Source: Turritopsis dohrnii
Lineage: Eukaryota; Cnidaria; Hydrozoa; Anthoathecata; Oceaniidae
Length of the DNA: 64,000 nt
Assembly (NCBI GenBank): GCA_027922465.2
Contig: BQMF02000499.1
Coordinates: 62,001-126,000, forward strand
Reading direction: 5' to 3'
In this document: in pieces, positions 13,875-27,100 of the stretch
Layout: each line of letters opens with the position of its first letter
How positions within the stretch are numbered: position 1 is the stretch's first letter
Notes under the pieces: generated by a model
Database searches by the model: none
What the model was told of the DNA's origin: nothing
The model's input: the letters and a program-made list of their open reading frames with translations, nothing else
Program-made: the position numbers and the translations under genes

Positions 13875-16800
13875 ATGTTATGGAATTCTTCAAATAGCAA
13901 TATTGCTTCACGAACTGAAGGAAAACTCAACAGTACGGAACCTGATATTGTGAAAGATGTTCCTGATGATGCAGTTGGGAGTCCTGATACTCCAAAGGAA
14001 GTTGGGCTTAAAGAGTCTGACAACAATATAAAAAAAGATATGCGGAACTTTTTCTGCTTTTTAATGGGACTAAAAGATTGTGTAAAACCTGTACTGTTTA
14101 TTTTGAAACATAAAGAGCTGGTGAGGGAAGATGTGTGGGAAATCCCTTTTGATGATATCAATGATTTGCAGTGGATCGCCTCCGGAGCACAAGGTGCTGT
14201 ATTTCGCGGTAAACTGAAGGGGCAAGATATAGCTGTAAAGAAAGTAAGGACTCAGCGAGACACTGACATTATACATTTAAAGGAACTTGATCATCCAAAC
14301 ATTGTAAAATTCAGGTAAGAAACTTTTCAGACATCTATACAAAGGAATAGAATTTTGATAGTTTGAAGTAAGGCTTCTGACTTCGATGGTTTAGTATAAC
14401 TTGCCTGGCGTTGCACAGAAGAAGAGGAGGCGGAAGAAGAAGATATTTATGTAAACAAAAGGATGAAATCGAAATAATGTTTTTTAAAAAAAAAGTCCTT
14501 TTGAAAAGCAAGAATGTTTTCAAGTTTTAGTCCAAAAATACTATTGAAGATAAAGATAAAATTGTACATTTTAGGCAATTTCTGAGATGTTTATTTTTTT
14601 TCTTCTGTATTTCAACAACCTGCTCACTAGCTGCATGATTGTTGCGCATTTCAAATCTGAAAATCATACGCTTCAATGTATACAAACCATATCTAGCTTG
14701 CAAAAACTTTACGGGGATTCTCACTCACATGTTAAACTAGATTCGTTTGATAATTTAAGAAAAAAATAAGGCAAAAATAATTTACGGCTGGTAAGGCTGG
14801 CCATCACTTTTAGGTGCACCGGTTCCATTCGCTTCTTAATTTTATTTTATCATAATAATATAGCAAGCAGATGTGTTCGCGGAAAGCATATTATGCCATT
14901 AAACGAGTTTTCACATAAATTATTTCAATAAATAAGTTAATTAACAGGATACGTGCAGTACATGATCCGTTCATGTGTCTTATCGCACAAGGCGGATTGA
15001 AACTTTCGCGTTTTATTCCACTTAATAGTCTTTCGATTAATACTTTACAACATTATGACAAAATGTTTTTACTAAAGAATATGATTCGCGGGCGTTACTA
15101 TGTAATGAGACCCTGACAACCAAATTGAAATTTTCGTTACAGAGGTGTTTGTTCTCAACCGCCGGCATATTGTTTAGTCATGGAGTTCTGTCCTTTTGGA
15201 CAGTTGTATGACGCACTACGAAACAACAAAGAGATTACTCCATCACTACTCGTCAACTGGTCAAGACAGATTGCTGAAGGAATGGCTTACTTGCATTCTC
15301 ATAAAATCATACACAGAGATTTGAAATCACCAAAGTAAGTAAGCTTATAGTGGTATCAATTTGTGACCTGCTAAGATAAAAAAAAATTCAAAATTTCATA
15401 GCTTGCATGAACTTGAAAGTTCATCGGACAGGCGCAAACTAAGAGGCTTTGGTTATGAGAAGAGGTATAGAATAAAATGTTAAGTTTGCGATTGGGATTG
15501 AATAAAACACGCTGAATTTGCTTGAACTTGGATGAATGTTTCCTTTGTGGGCTTAACTTGTTCTTGTGATAGAGCAACCTCGAACCCAGGGTTTCTTGCC
15601 TTTTCGATATACGGATGGAGGCAAGAAACCCTGGGTTCGAGGTTGGTGATAGAGAATAGCATAGAAAGTATTAGCGCTCCGCATCGAATTTATCCGTTTA
15701 GTAAATGTAGAAGTATGTGTAGTTGATAGGTATTGTGTGAAATGAACTGGTTGGTGTTTCAGCATTTTGATATCACACAATGAGACGCTAAAGATAACAG
15801 ATTTTGGGACTTGGAAACCTATGTCTGAAAAGAGCGCTAAAATGACATTTACCGGAACTGTGGCGTGGATGGCTCCGGAAGTCATCAGAAATGACCCTTG
15901 CTCAGAGAAAGTAGACATATGGTAGGTTACACGTTATATGGAGCATCCCATGTATAACAATTATGAAGTATTTGAGTAGCTTCCAGTCGGCACATTTGCT
16001 AAAAATCACTGTGAATGAGTGCATTTCTATAGAAATTTACATACAATTTCAATGAAAATGCTCTTCTTCATAGTGACTTTTTGACGATTTTGCCCACTGG
16101 GTTGAGAACAAAATGTAACTTCCATGGAGACCTTATGTGTTCGAAATGTGTTTTTTTGTTTTAGGTCGTATGGCGTACTTGTTTGGGAGTTATTAACAAG
16201 TGAGGTTCCGTACAAAGTATGAAAATTTAACGTTGCTTAAAAGGCGTGTTTTAATAGATGTACTTTCTAGCTGCACCTAATACAAACCGTTTTAACATTT
16301 TTTAGGGCGTCGATTATTCGGCGCTAATTTGGGGCGTTGGAAACAGCAGCTTGAAATTACCCGTCCCGATAAGCTGCCCAGAAGGGTTTAAGTTGCTTTT
16401 AAGTCTATGTTGGAATAGCAAATCGAAAAGTCGACCTTCGTTTCGGCAGATATTGATGCATATCGATATTGCGGCATCAGATGTGTTGACGATACCAAAA
16501 CAAAAGTACAAGAACAAACAGGTAAGCTTTGATTTCATTTGCTCCATGGCAGATTGTCTACGTCTTCAATGGCTTAAATGGAGGCTTCAATTGCGCCAAG
16601 TCTTCTTTCACAGGAGTCTTCCTGATGGCAGATCTTTGCTGAGACTCGTTTAAGTCTTTTCTCTCAAAATGGACAAGTGGCACGCGACAGCTTTGTTTTC
16701 ATAGTAAAAACATTAGCTTGTTTTACGTTGTGTTTTTTGTTCTTTAGGTGGGTTGGAGAAAAGAAGTTGACGAATATTTTGATTGGTTAAAAGCTCAAGG

Positions 16801-19065
16801 TTCACAATTAACTTTACATGATTATGATGACTTAGTAAAGAAGAAGCAAGATGAAATTATGTATGCCGTCTTATTATTCTTAATATTTCACTTCATTTCC
16901 CCAAAGCTTTTCTTTCCACCATGATCTGATCTATTAACTCCATTCCATCTAAATTATAAGCATTTTTTTCGTATAAGGGTTATTTCTGGTGTTTTGGTCC
17001 ACCTGTAAAACTCATTACTTTCTATTTGACCAAAAACCTAAAAAGCGCATGACTTAAATAATTGCTTGACGAGTTATTTCCTATAACCCTTCGCTTAAAA
17101 AAAATTTGACTCTGATATTGCGCAGATAAACATTACATGAAATGAAAAAGAGGATGTTTAAAAATGATGTGTTCATACTGTCCCTGTTTAGACAAGTACG
17201 CGAAGTTCGAAAACAATACGAAGAAAGGTTGGTCAGGGCGAACGAACTTTATAAAGAACTGAACGAATGCATGAGACAACTCAAAGTAAGGGAAGATGAA
17301 CTGAAAAAGTAAGTAAATTCTCGATAACAATGATAAAAAATCTTTCGATTATGCTATCTCCTTACTAAAGGTCCCCAAAGGAGAACACGTCTAAATCTAA
17401 CTTAAATGCCATTTATAAAGTGAGGTAGATGTTCAGTATATATTGTGTTTCAAAAAATATTACGTTATATTTTCACGTGGTCTATTGTTTAGCGGTCCGA
17501 TTCGGTCCGGTCCGGGGACAATTATCTGAAGTGGATATTCGGCTTTAGTAACGGAAATTTCAAGGCTGTTTTTTTTCAAGGAGTATACCGAATTCAAAAT
17601 ATTTTTTACATCAATAAAAAGTCCTTTTCAACATCTATCAACTTGTATACTTTTGTGAAAAATGAAAAAATAGTTTTTGAAAAAAAGAGGAGAATGTCCC
17701 GAAAAAACGTAATTAAAGTTTCAACAGTCGATTCGTTTATCATTTTTTTTAATTACTTATGTACTTAAAGGCGGATCTCCACCAGAAAATTTTATGACGT
17801 CGCTTTTAATCTTCGTCATGACGCATGCACAGAAAAAGAATAGAAGTTAAGAAAGGATTTGAACTTTTCGTCGTGCGAACGTCGATCGCCAAATTTTTAA
17901 ACAATGATATTGCATGAATTTCTAACTTTCCTAAATAATCTGGTTGACGATATGGAAAAGGCACAGTGCTAGTTCTGTAGATATTAATAGCCTCTGTTAA
18001 CGAGCGCGAACGCGGACTGCTTTCATCTGGTGGAGATCCAGCTTAAGAATAGCGAAATTTCGTCGTGAAATACTCCTAAATAAATGACAAATTCTGTTGA
18101 TTTTGTCAGGAAAGAACATGAAATGCACGTGGTCTATCATTGCACGGAAAACAATTTGAACACAGAGTCCGAGCACGGCATACCAAGCGAAACTCTACAA
18201 CAAAGTTTGGAGAAGTAAGTTCACTTCCCTTAAAAAGTTTATATTTTAGTCAAATTGGCCATGCATTTACTCCGTTATTTTTAAATGTACTTTGCGGTTT
18301 TGTAAATTTCTGCTGGAACAATTTGGAATTTCTATCAACAAGCCGTATTCAATAGAACAGATCTATTTTGTTTAAATGATAATTTTATATAGAAGCCAAC
18401 CTCGAACCCAGGGTTTCTTGCCTCTTTGATATTTGGACGGTCCGTATATCAAAAAGGCAAGAATATGATATAGAACCCTCTTGATTGTGATGTTTGTTGT
18501 TTGGTCTATAAAAAGTAAAGAAATTTAGATATTGAATTGATATTTTTATTCTTTGATGTTTTTACTGCTTGCCATCAGAAATTTATTTTTTCTTCAATTC
18601 AGCGATGTCGAATCACTCCACAGTAAATTTTCCTTAAAGCATCGTATCAAAGAATATCATAAAAGAAAAATGTCTAGCAAAAAGATCTGTGGTGGAGAAC
18701 ACAAGCGCTACCATAAAGTAGGAAAACACGAGAAAATGACTATATCAGACTCTTCATCAAAGAGTCGCTCAAGTTCTTTTACTGGTGCACATAGCGCTGA
18801 TGAAATATACTCTCGTAGCAAATCAATGTCAAGTAGTTCAGAAACAAGTTTGATACATAAAAGCCTGGATACGAAATTGTCGTCATCAGAGAGAACAATA
18901 AGAAGAGCTACAAATTGGAACGACCTAAGACTCCATACGAATGAAAGTAAATTCGTTGAAGGTGATGCGGACCACGAGAGCACACAGACAGAACACACTA
19001 ACGAATTAGAATGGGATCTACACGAAGAGCAATTTGATAGGCTAAGAGATATTGGAGGAAGATAG
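13875..19065 (+). CDS. MAP3K12/13: DLK/LZK-type mixed-lineage MAP3K (MAP3K12/13), nine exons, 618 aa
   Basis: The product is a Ser/Thr kinase that activates MKK4/7 and so JNK/p38; the family acts in axon injury and stress signalling. Exons: 13875-14314, 15143-15334, 15763-15921, 16165-16216, 16306-16521, 16748-16860, about 17193-17309, 18110-18214 and 18603-19065; phases join throughout to 1857 nt. Before the kinase is the family signature [14 protein letters not shown]. The kinase domain spans about residues 98-345: SGAQGAVF loop, AVKK (K122), HRDLKSPN (catalytic D206, split between exons 2 and 3), DFG (D224) and [30 protein letters not shown] and [15 protein letters not shown] are diagnostic of DLK/LZK. 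A leucine-zipper/coiled-coil dimerisation region follows ([20 protein letters not shown]). The Ser-rich tail is far shorter than in the vertebrate proteins. The ATG at 13875 is the first plausible start; an extra upstream exon cannot be excluded. Confidence 0.93.
15575..15645. mobile_element. Palindromic mini-element (CCTCGAACCCAGGG family)
   Basis: Two perfect 26-bp inverted arms (15575-15600 and 15620-15645), each containing CCTCGAACCCAGGGTTTC or its complement, separated by 19 bp. It lies in an intron of the MAP3K gene. Related copies or fragments occur at 8930, 18397 and 23350. Confidence 0.8.
15982..16101. mobile_element. ACCCAGYCGGCA-type MITE, copy 2 (MAP3K intron)
   Basis: Begins TCCAGTCGGCACATTTGC and ends TTGCCCACTGGG, with the shared core GAGTGCATTTCTATAGAAAT. 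It matches the copies at 0.9, 29.8, 31.4 and 33.7 kb. Confidence 0.8.
17525..17745 (+). repeat. Dispersed 200-bp AT-rich repeat, single arm
   Basis: Shares ordered blocks (TATACCGAATT, CATTTTCAA-like, GTGAAAAATGAAAAA, AATTAAA then CAGTCGATT) with 38968-39170 and with both arms of the foldback element at 24092-24722. It lies in a MAP3K intron and is a solo arm of that family. Confidence 0.6.
18397..18462. mobile_element. CCTCGAACCCAGGG mini-element, damaged copy
   Basis: The left arm is intact (CAACCTCGAACCCAGGG), while the right arm is reduced to the inner part (AAAAAGGCAAGAA). It lies in the last MAP3K intron. Confidence 0.6.
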
Positions 19066-21111
19066 TAAACATCGTTAAGTTGGAAAAAAAGAATTCAAAA
19101 AGTTGACATCAGTGGTTTTGAAGGCTTTAATTAAAGTGCTCTTCTCAAAAATTAATATCTGTACAAGTTACAAGTTCCAGCGTTTGTTTTTCTCAGAAGT
19201 ACTTCTGGTCTAGTATAGCCTCGCATTTGTTATTATATTTTTTTGTGCATCTGCAATGTTTTATTTGTTAGAAAATGTACATGATAGATTTGTAAATAAT
19301 AAATATTTTCAAAAAGAAAGTATGGGAGGCTGACAAAGTTTTACTCCCAAAATTTTTATCTCTCAAAATTGAGGGATATTCCCCCAAATACTGAACATCA
19401 ACATCTGTCAAAATAAGTGGAGAAGAGTCATTTAAAGTGAAAAAAGAAAAACGTGGATACAAAATAAAATACACATGTTTTTATAAGCAACAAGCTTATA
19501 AGCAACACTAGTAAATTTTCTCAAAAAGTTAAGCAAAAGTACATGGCATTTTGAAATGATGCAAGTACAACTACGGCACATTTCTTAAAATTGTTACACT
19601 AGGTTGCTATACTAGGTTGCAGTATTAGGTTGTGCGCTCTATGTAATGATTTGAATATCCTACACTTTATACTTAGATGCTTTGATTAAACAACTAAAAC
19701 GCGCAAAAAGGTTTTCCAGACCGGACATTACATGAATTATCGATACTTAATACTTAGCAACAAATTAAGCAACATTCCTACTAAAAAATGGTCATTTTTT
19801 AAGCAACATTACTACTAACGTCTGACCTTGGTTGCTTATAAAGAAAATGTGTTACGTTGGACTCCTCCACAGTTTTTGTAACAGAGGTAGGACACATTTT
19901 CGTCCCTGTTGCTGGTTTGATGAAATCAGTTTTTCCTAATACCTCTGCGACTGAGAGTGTTTCGCTAACTTACTCATAAATGCGAGATATGAAGGTGTAT
20001 TGATGAACTTAAGAAACAAGAAAACATCGAAACAACTGATGACAGCTATGAGCATTTTTGATCTTTGAAGCCGAAGAAATCTTCACACAACATTAAAAAG
20101 CCTGAATACGCCAATATGACGACTGTTATTGGATCGGATGATAGAGTCACAAACAGTTTGTCAGAAGAGAAGAGAACACCAAAACTTGTCGGTGAAATCC
20201 CAAACAAATAAACCATTTTGAATTTGAATTTAAATTTGTTTATACGAAATGCTCCCATAGAGGGTATGCATCTACCGGTTTCAAACCATCAAACTTCTCA
20301 GTGAAAACTCTGTTAAAAGCGTTTGGAAGAACGAGACATCACTTGGCCAAAACCTCACCCTCCCAAACAAATTTAACAAGGTTTTGACCGTAAAGATTAG
20401 CTGGTTTCAAACCGGTAGATGCATATACAGCATAAACACAACACACAACACACCAGCCTCGTTTTGATCTGAATAATAATGGCGTTTGTAGTATTCGCAA
20501 AAATTTATGATACCTTGAATTACTAAACTGCATTATTAAATCATTTATTTCTAAGTTTTGTAACGAGGTGAGGGCTGACGCAGTTTATAGATAGCTCTAT
20601 TGTTTAGATAAATCTGTATGAAAATAGCAAATGAATGAGAATAGTATTAAAGGCATGCTTTGACGGCACTCCATGCCCCCTTTCTTGGCATTTTGTTTGA
20701 TCGTGAAGCTGTTAAGATATACATACGTGTTTAAGTGTTTAAAACAATAAACGCTCTAAACGATAGATGGTTCATTTTTTTTGTTTAGTCTACACAAAAC
20801 ACTAAAGGTTGCCAACGCAGCTAGAGATAAAAAACAATCAATAAAGCTTTACGTACATACTTTTTATAAAAGAGACATACTTTTATGAAAAGAGAGATTT
20901 AATTATCTATAAAAGTTTTCAAAACGAGCTTGATTGACAATATTACGGAAACAGTCCTCAGAGAGACTATTAGTAACTAAGAATTTACGAAATAAAAAGC
21001 CAGATGATTTGCATGATATTATGAAAACACGAATCAAAAATGGATCGATAAAAACACGATTGTTTCAAACAGCAAGGTATCTGCATTTTAATTAAAAAAA
21101 ACACATCAAAG
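19066..21111. other. MAP3K 3' flank and spacer
   Basis: AATAATAAATATT at about 19295-19308 could supply a polyadenylation signal for the kinase gene. The rest is AT-rich without recognisable exons. A short TTGCTTATAAGCAACA-type repeat recurs near 19490 and 19840. Confidence 0.5.
20265..20425. repeat. Inverted repeat with ATGCATCTACCGGTTTCAAA arms
   Basis: The 23-bp arms at 20265-20287 and 20403-20425 are inverted copies with one mismatch, and similarity appears to extend weakly inward. A decayed short MITE is the likely explanation. Confidence 0.6.
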
Positions 21112-24100
21112 ATGTTAGTTGCAGAGATGACTCGACAACTACAAGAAGTGGTTAGTGAATCGTGCGATGAAAGCGTTTATCAGAGAAATCGCGCCACGCT
21201 ATCCGTTCAGGAGCGTGCTTTCACACATTGGTGTAACTTGTTCTTGAAATCAAAAGGGTTTGAAATTGATGGCTTGCTGGATCTTCAAGATGGTGTCTGT
21301 ATCATCGTTTTGTTGGAAATCGTGAGTGGAAAAGTGCTGTATGACGCGGAAATCGACGACGACATGGAGGTGTCAAGGAATTGGAAAGTGATTTTGAAGC
21401 ATTTCGACAACGAAGACATCGATATACCAGAGTTTCCAGGTATAAAATGTTTCGCATGTGTTTGCTTGCGAATTTTTGAAAGCATCTTTCCAAAAGTGTG
21501 TGTTGAAAGAACATAGGTTTTCAACATCAAGATATTTAGTGTTTTAAAAATCTTACTTAGGAAAATACAATCATGATTAGATTTATGAATATCCTACCCA
21601 TTATAAGCCACTCATTAAAAATGTCCATCTGAGATTAAATTGATAAAAAAGGTAGAAACATCTCTTCACTGTGCACTTTTTATAAAGTCGAAAAATAAGA
21701 CAATTTTATGCATTGTCAAACGGAATAGAACCTCCATCTTGACACATAATAGTAGACATTCTTTTCAAAGAGGATCACAAACAGAAAGTGCGACTCCAGT
21801 TTTTTTTGTTCCACCATATAAAGTATTTATAGAGAAATTTGTGTGCAAGGATAGCAGCGCCCACCGAGTGGGATCTCATGTTTTTATGATCTTACTAAAA
21901 TCTTATCAATCTCGCGTAATCTTTTATCTATCCGATCGCTTTTGTGAATGAACACATCACGATAAGTAATCTAATCAAATCATATTGTAAAATATTTTAA
22001 AATCTTGATTTGGGCGTTTTATGTATCTTAGCAACGTCATTAATAGGGCGTAGTGTAGATATGGGTTACTGAAAAGCAATCCAATTTTGTTGTTTTGATT
22101 TGAGAGCTTTGTATCCGATGAATTGTGGAATGCGGAGAAATTTGAACCTACCAACAAACAAATTACTGACCACCGAAAAGTTTGACCATCGAAAGTTTAT
22201 CCATAGACATACACATAAATCCAGATTGGAGGATTTTCTTCACACAAACTAGATACCATTCCGTTAAAAAAGAAAGGACTGTGTTCAGTCTACCTTCTTG
22301 ACTCAAAAGTTGCTAGGATCATTTGTTTAGAAGTCCGAATTTCCACCCAAAAAGACTTGAGTTGTTTTTGCTATGCAATGCAAAAACAACGGCAAAAAAT
22401 AAAAATACTTTAATATACTACAAAGCAACTGATTTCGGATTTATTTTTAGAAAAGTATTGCTTGATTGCATCTAAAATCTTACGGTGCTTATTGTATCAA
22501 ACAAGCGTAAACAAATAGACTTATAGTGACGAATTTGAAAAATTATTTAATTAAGCAAGAGAAAGCACTGGCGCACCATTATTAAATAGTTTCTTCAAAT
22601 CAAAGACAGGAATTTCGCTCATGTAAAATATGCCAACTTACACCAATACACCCAACATTTTTGGCACCTGTAAAGAGTTAAGCTTACTATTATACTAGAT
22701 CAACTCCAAGAAGTCGGAAATATTTTCTGGAGAACTTCAGAAGTTCCGCATTGGCCAACAAGGGTCGCTCTAACATCTGGCTCCCTTCTATTTTATGGGG
22801 CGGGTTAAATAGGACGTCCAAAAGTTTCCCTAGAAAACACAGAAGCACTCTTGTATGCAAATTTCTCATAATTTTTAGAAAAACTCTCTCTTCTAGTCGT
22901 GGTGGTATCATATAAAAAGATGTGAAAATTAAGTTAAGTTTAAAGATTAAAAATTTTAAACAAGCACATAAGGGAATTGATTATCGAAGATTTCTTAATG
23001 ACTTAATTGGTAATTGGATTCTTACTGAGGAATTCATAGGTAGCTCGATGTTTTCAGAAAATTGAAAAGTTTTTATGTAGCAATCCTGCATCTATCCACC
23101 TTGAGGTTTGTTTACACTATGAGTAGCTTAAAAACGAAATTTCAAATGAGGTTGGCACTCTGAAGAAAAGCGTTCTTTTTTAGTTACCTTTTTAACATGT
23201 CATATAGCGGAGAGAAGTGAAATGAAATCGAACTTTAAACCAATAGGAGGTCACAAAATTTTAACCAATAGGAGGTCACAAAATTTTAACTTTGTCACCT
23301 CAGAAAAATTGTCCAGTGTAGATCTAGCTTTACGTCTCCTAAATAGGGTTGGTCAACCTCGAACCTAGATCTCATGTTGTAGCCTGGGCCGTACTTTATC
23401 ACTGACAAATAAAACAGAATTCATTCGATTTGAGAGATGAAGAAAAATGAAGGTTTTACAGAATTTTAAACTTTGTTTGATTTGAATATTCAAAGAAATA
23501 GAATAAATTTCATTATTTTTGGTTATTAATTATTAATTACAAAATATGATCAACTTTTTTTCATCTTCGATATCAGACATCTTGGCAAATAAGGGTAGTA
23601 GATCAACTAAGTTTCTTCGACAAGAATATCCTGGAATGGATGGAAATTGGAATTAGAAATACATGGAAATGAAGTCTTTGAAGGTACGAATACTTGAATG
23701 CTGTATCAATTGTATCATGTGCAGTTTCTTTCCCTTCATCAATAAACTCGTTCGTCATTTTTTAAAATCATTTTCAGATGTGACCTGGATAGTATGAGGT
23801 AAAGATCTTATGATATCTTATGAAAATCACTGGTTTGATTATTTTTCTTTCGGTAACGTTTAGTTAAGAACAACTGGAGGGAGGTTTTCTCTATTTTAAA
23901 AAGTACATTACTTCTTCAATAAATAGCTAGCAATTTCCCGCAGTTGATGCTCTTGTAGTACAAACCACTTTTAAACGCCTCCGCCCCGTCCAAAAACGAA
24001 ATAAAACATAAAATACGGGGGGAGATTTGCAATATGCACCTCCTTGTGAAAAAATCCCAGAGTTGTTATTAAAATTGCCTAACGAGAGTTTGTTGGAAAG

Positions 24101-27100
24101 ATGGAAACGGAAATTTTAAAGCTGTTATTTAAATGAATATACCGCATTTCAAAATAATTTTTACATCGATGCAAAGCCATTTTCAAGTTCTTTCGGCTAG
24201 TATATTTTTGTAAAAAATGAAAAAGCGGTTTTTGTAAAAATAAGGAAAATGTCTTGAAAAAATGTAATTTAATAAAAAGACAGACACCGGCACCGGCAAG
24301 TAAAAAAATGCAATTAAATTTTTAATGGTCGATTAAGATGTGAGTGAAAAGAAAAGGTTTTTTGAAACAATGACAGCAATTTGGAAAACAATAAATAAGC
24401 TGTGTGTTCACGAAAAACGTTTAACTTTTATGTTTCTAAATATCAATTTGGAGGTCTCAACGCAAAGATCAAATTAATAAAAAATTTGAATGGATTCAGT
24501 GCTTTGAAACAATAAGCAGGATGTAATTAAACTACATGTTAAATTTAATTACATTTTTCGATGACATTTTCCTTATTTTTTCAAAAAAACCTTTTTCATT
24601 TTTCACCAAAATATACTAGCCGAAAGAACTTGAAAATGGCTTTGCAACGATGTAAAAATTATTCTGAAATTCGGTATATTTATTTAATAAAACAGCTTTA
24701 AAATTTCCCTTTCCAACATTATGAAACACACTTTATTTAGTTTTTTTATACAACTGAGACTTGAACCAACAGAAAAGGCGTAAGAATGCGCTCGGGCGCA
24801 GGAATGGCGTTTTTTTTATTTCTCATAAATATTGATATCGAGAAGGTATATCGAGAGTTGTTCGATAACTCTAATAATAACGCCACTATCATACTGAGTG
24901 TCAATATTGCAGAGTTCATGATGTTCTTTTTGTGCAGATGAGACATTGCGTAAAAAGGCGGAGAATATCCAGGGAACTGTTGCAGTAGCGCTGGAAATTT
25001 CAATATGTCTCTCGTCTTTTCTTTAAGAAAGCATTTTAAAATTAATTTTCAAGTCTTTTTTTTATTTTTTTTATCTTTTATGTTGATACGTTGGCAACAT
25101 TGTAGCTCTTCGAAACTTTTCAAAAGCTTTCTGTAGTGATCAACTGAGTTTCTATATAAAATGCAATTATTTTTCTCTTAATAAGATCACAGTAGTTTTG
25201 TTTTCAACGGTTTCCTTCACAAGAGAGTTATTTTAAATGCTTTTTAAATCGAAACTATACATTGTAACATCTCCTCTTTCGGAATTAGTTAAAACTCTAT
25301 CAATATTTTTATCGATGAATGATTGGAGTAGCTACTTCGGGTGTGTATATTCGACTTGTCATTTTATCGAACAACTTCTATATTTGACTCTCAAAGAAAT
25401 CGAATGATCTTACGAGTGTGTTCATCTAACAATTTGAAAGAATCAAACTTCTCGACATTACCTGAACCTTATCCTCACCAACCCAAACAAAGGTTTACAC
25501 CATGAAGTTTTGATGCTTTCAAATTGTTAAATGAACTATATGTTACTGTTAAATAGTTTTCGATATTTAGCAGAGAGCAGGTGATTCTTTCTTTGTTTTA
25601 TATCTCTGTTTTGCTCTTGTCTCTAGACGACGTACAAGATGACTCGGATAAACTGCAGCTGTTAGTTTTTATCGTATGGCAGATAATCTTACGCTATCAA
25701 ATACATGATCACTATAACACCACAAGCAGTTACGAATCAAACATGAAAGGTGTCGACTACAAGAAAGCTGCGTACAGTCTGCTGAAATGGGTTCGCTCAA
25801 AAATCCCCAATTATCCGATTTCAAATTTTTCTTCGGATTGGACCGATGGCGTGGCCTTATGCTACTTAGTCAACTCAATACGTCCCGATACTATTCCGGT
25901 TAGTATGTTTCGGAATACCAATAATCCCGAAATAAATGTCCGATTAGCGTGCACACGGGCAGAAGATGAGTTGGCTATTCCAGAACTTATAGCACATTAT
26001 GATATCGCGAATGGCAAAGTTGACGAAAAGAGTATGATGACGTATGTTGCACTCTTCCGCAGCGCTGATCGAATGATCAAAAGAGGCATCAAAACCAAAA
26101 CATATTCTAGTGACGTCAGTATGAGTGAGAGTGAGAGTGAAAGTACATCGGAAACATCCCGGAAAATAAATACGAAAAAATCACTCGGAATATCGTACCA
26201 ACCGGCAAGATGTGTCGCATTTGGTGCCGGTTTAAGATGGGGTCAGGTCGGTAAGCCGGCTGAGTTTGTCGTTCGCCTGAACGGTGCAGAGGCTTCCGAT
26301 TTATCGGTATCAATTGAGTGTCGACCTTACGATCACAGAGCGGCATTATACAAGCCTGAACTGCAGATTAAACCGATAGGGGAAACCAGTTATATCGTTC
26401 GCTACACACCAACTCGACCTGGTGAATACGTGTTAAGTATATTTTGTGGACGAGATCACACCGCTGGAAGTCCCTTCCGACTGAGCATCCGTGAAACAAT
26501 CTTACATGCCAAGCAATATCACGACGAAGAAATTATCATTAACCCATCTTCCCCTGCACAGTCGCTTACTGCCGTCAATTTGACAAAATGCTTGGAATCA
26601 CCATCCAGCGATAGTTGTCATGACAGCGCTTTTATTGACGATGATTCGTTGAGCTCTCCTGAAAGCTGCTCTCCTCCACCCTGGCTTGATCGAAGTTCGC
26701 ATGCGCTTTTTACAAAGTTATCCAAATTCATTCAATCGGAAAATGGGAAGATTTTTGCTTTTGGTTCTGGTCTGCATTTTGGTCAAGTTGGACAAGTGGG
26801 GTCATTCAATGTCTGTACGCCAAACACAGATCGAGGTCCTTTAAGTGTCAGCATAACATGTCCAGCTATGTCGCTACCAGTACCTTGCGTAAAAACAAAA
26901 TTGCAACCAGGTTCTTTACTACATGACGTGCTTTACTTGCCAACCGAACCAGGTATATACGAAATAGACGTAAAGTGGGGTCAAATTGACGTACCTGGAA
27001 GCCCTTTTGTGTTGGCGGTGAGTGACACGTTGGAAGATCTTGATGGTAAGGAATTAAACATCTCTGGAACGAGAAAGATGAAGCTTTATAGGGAACGGTC

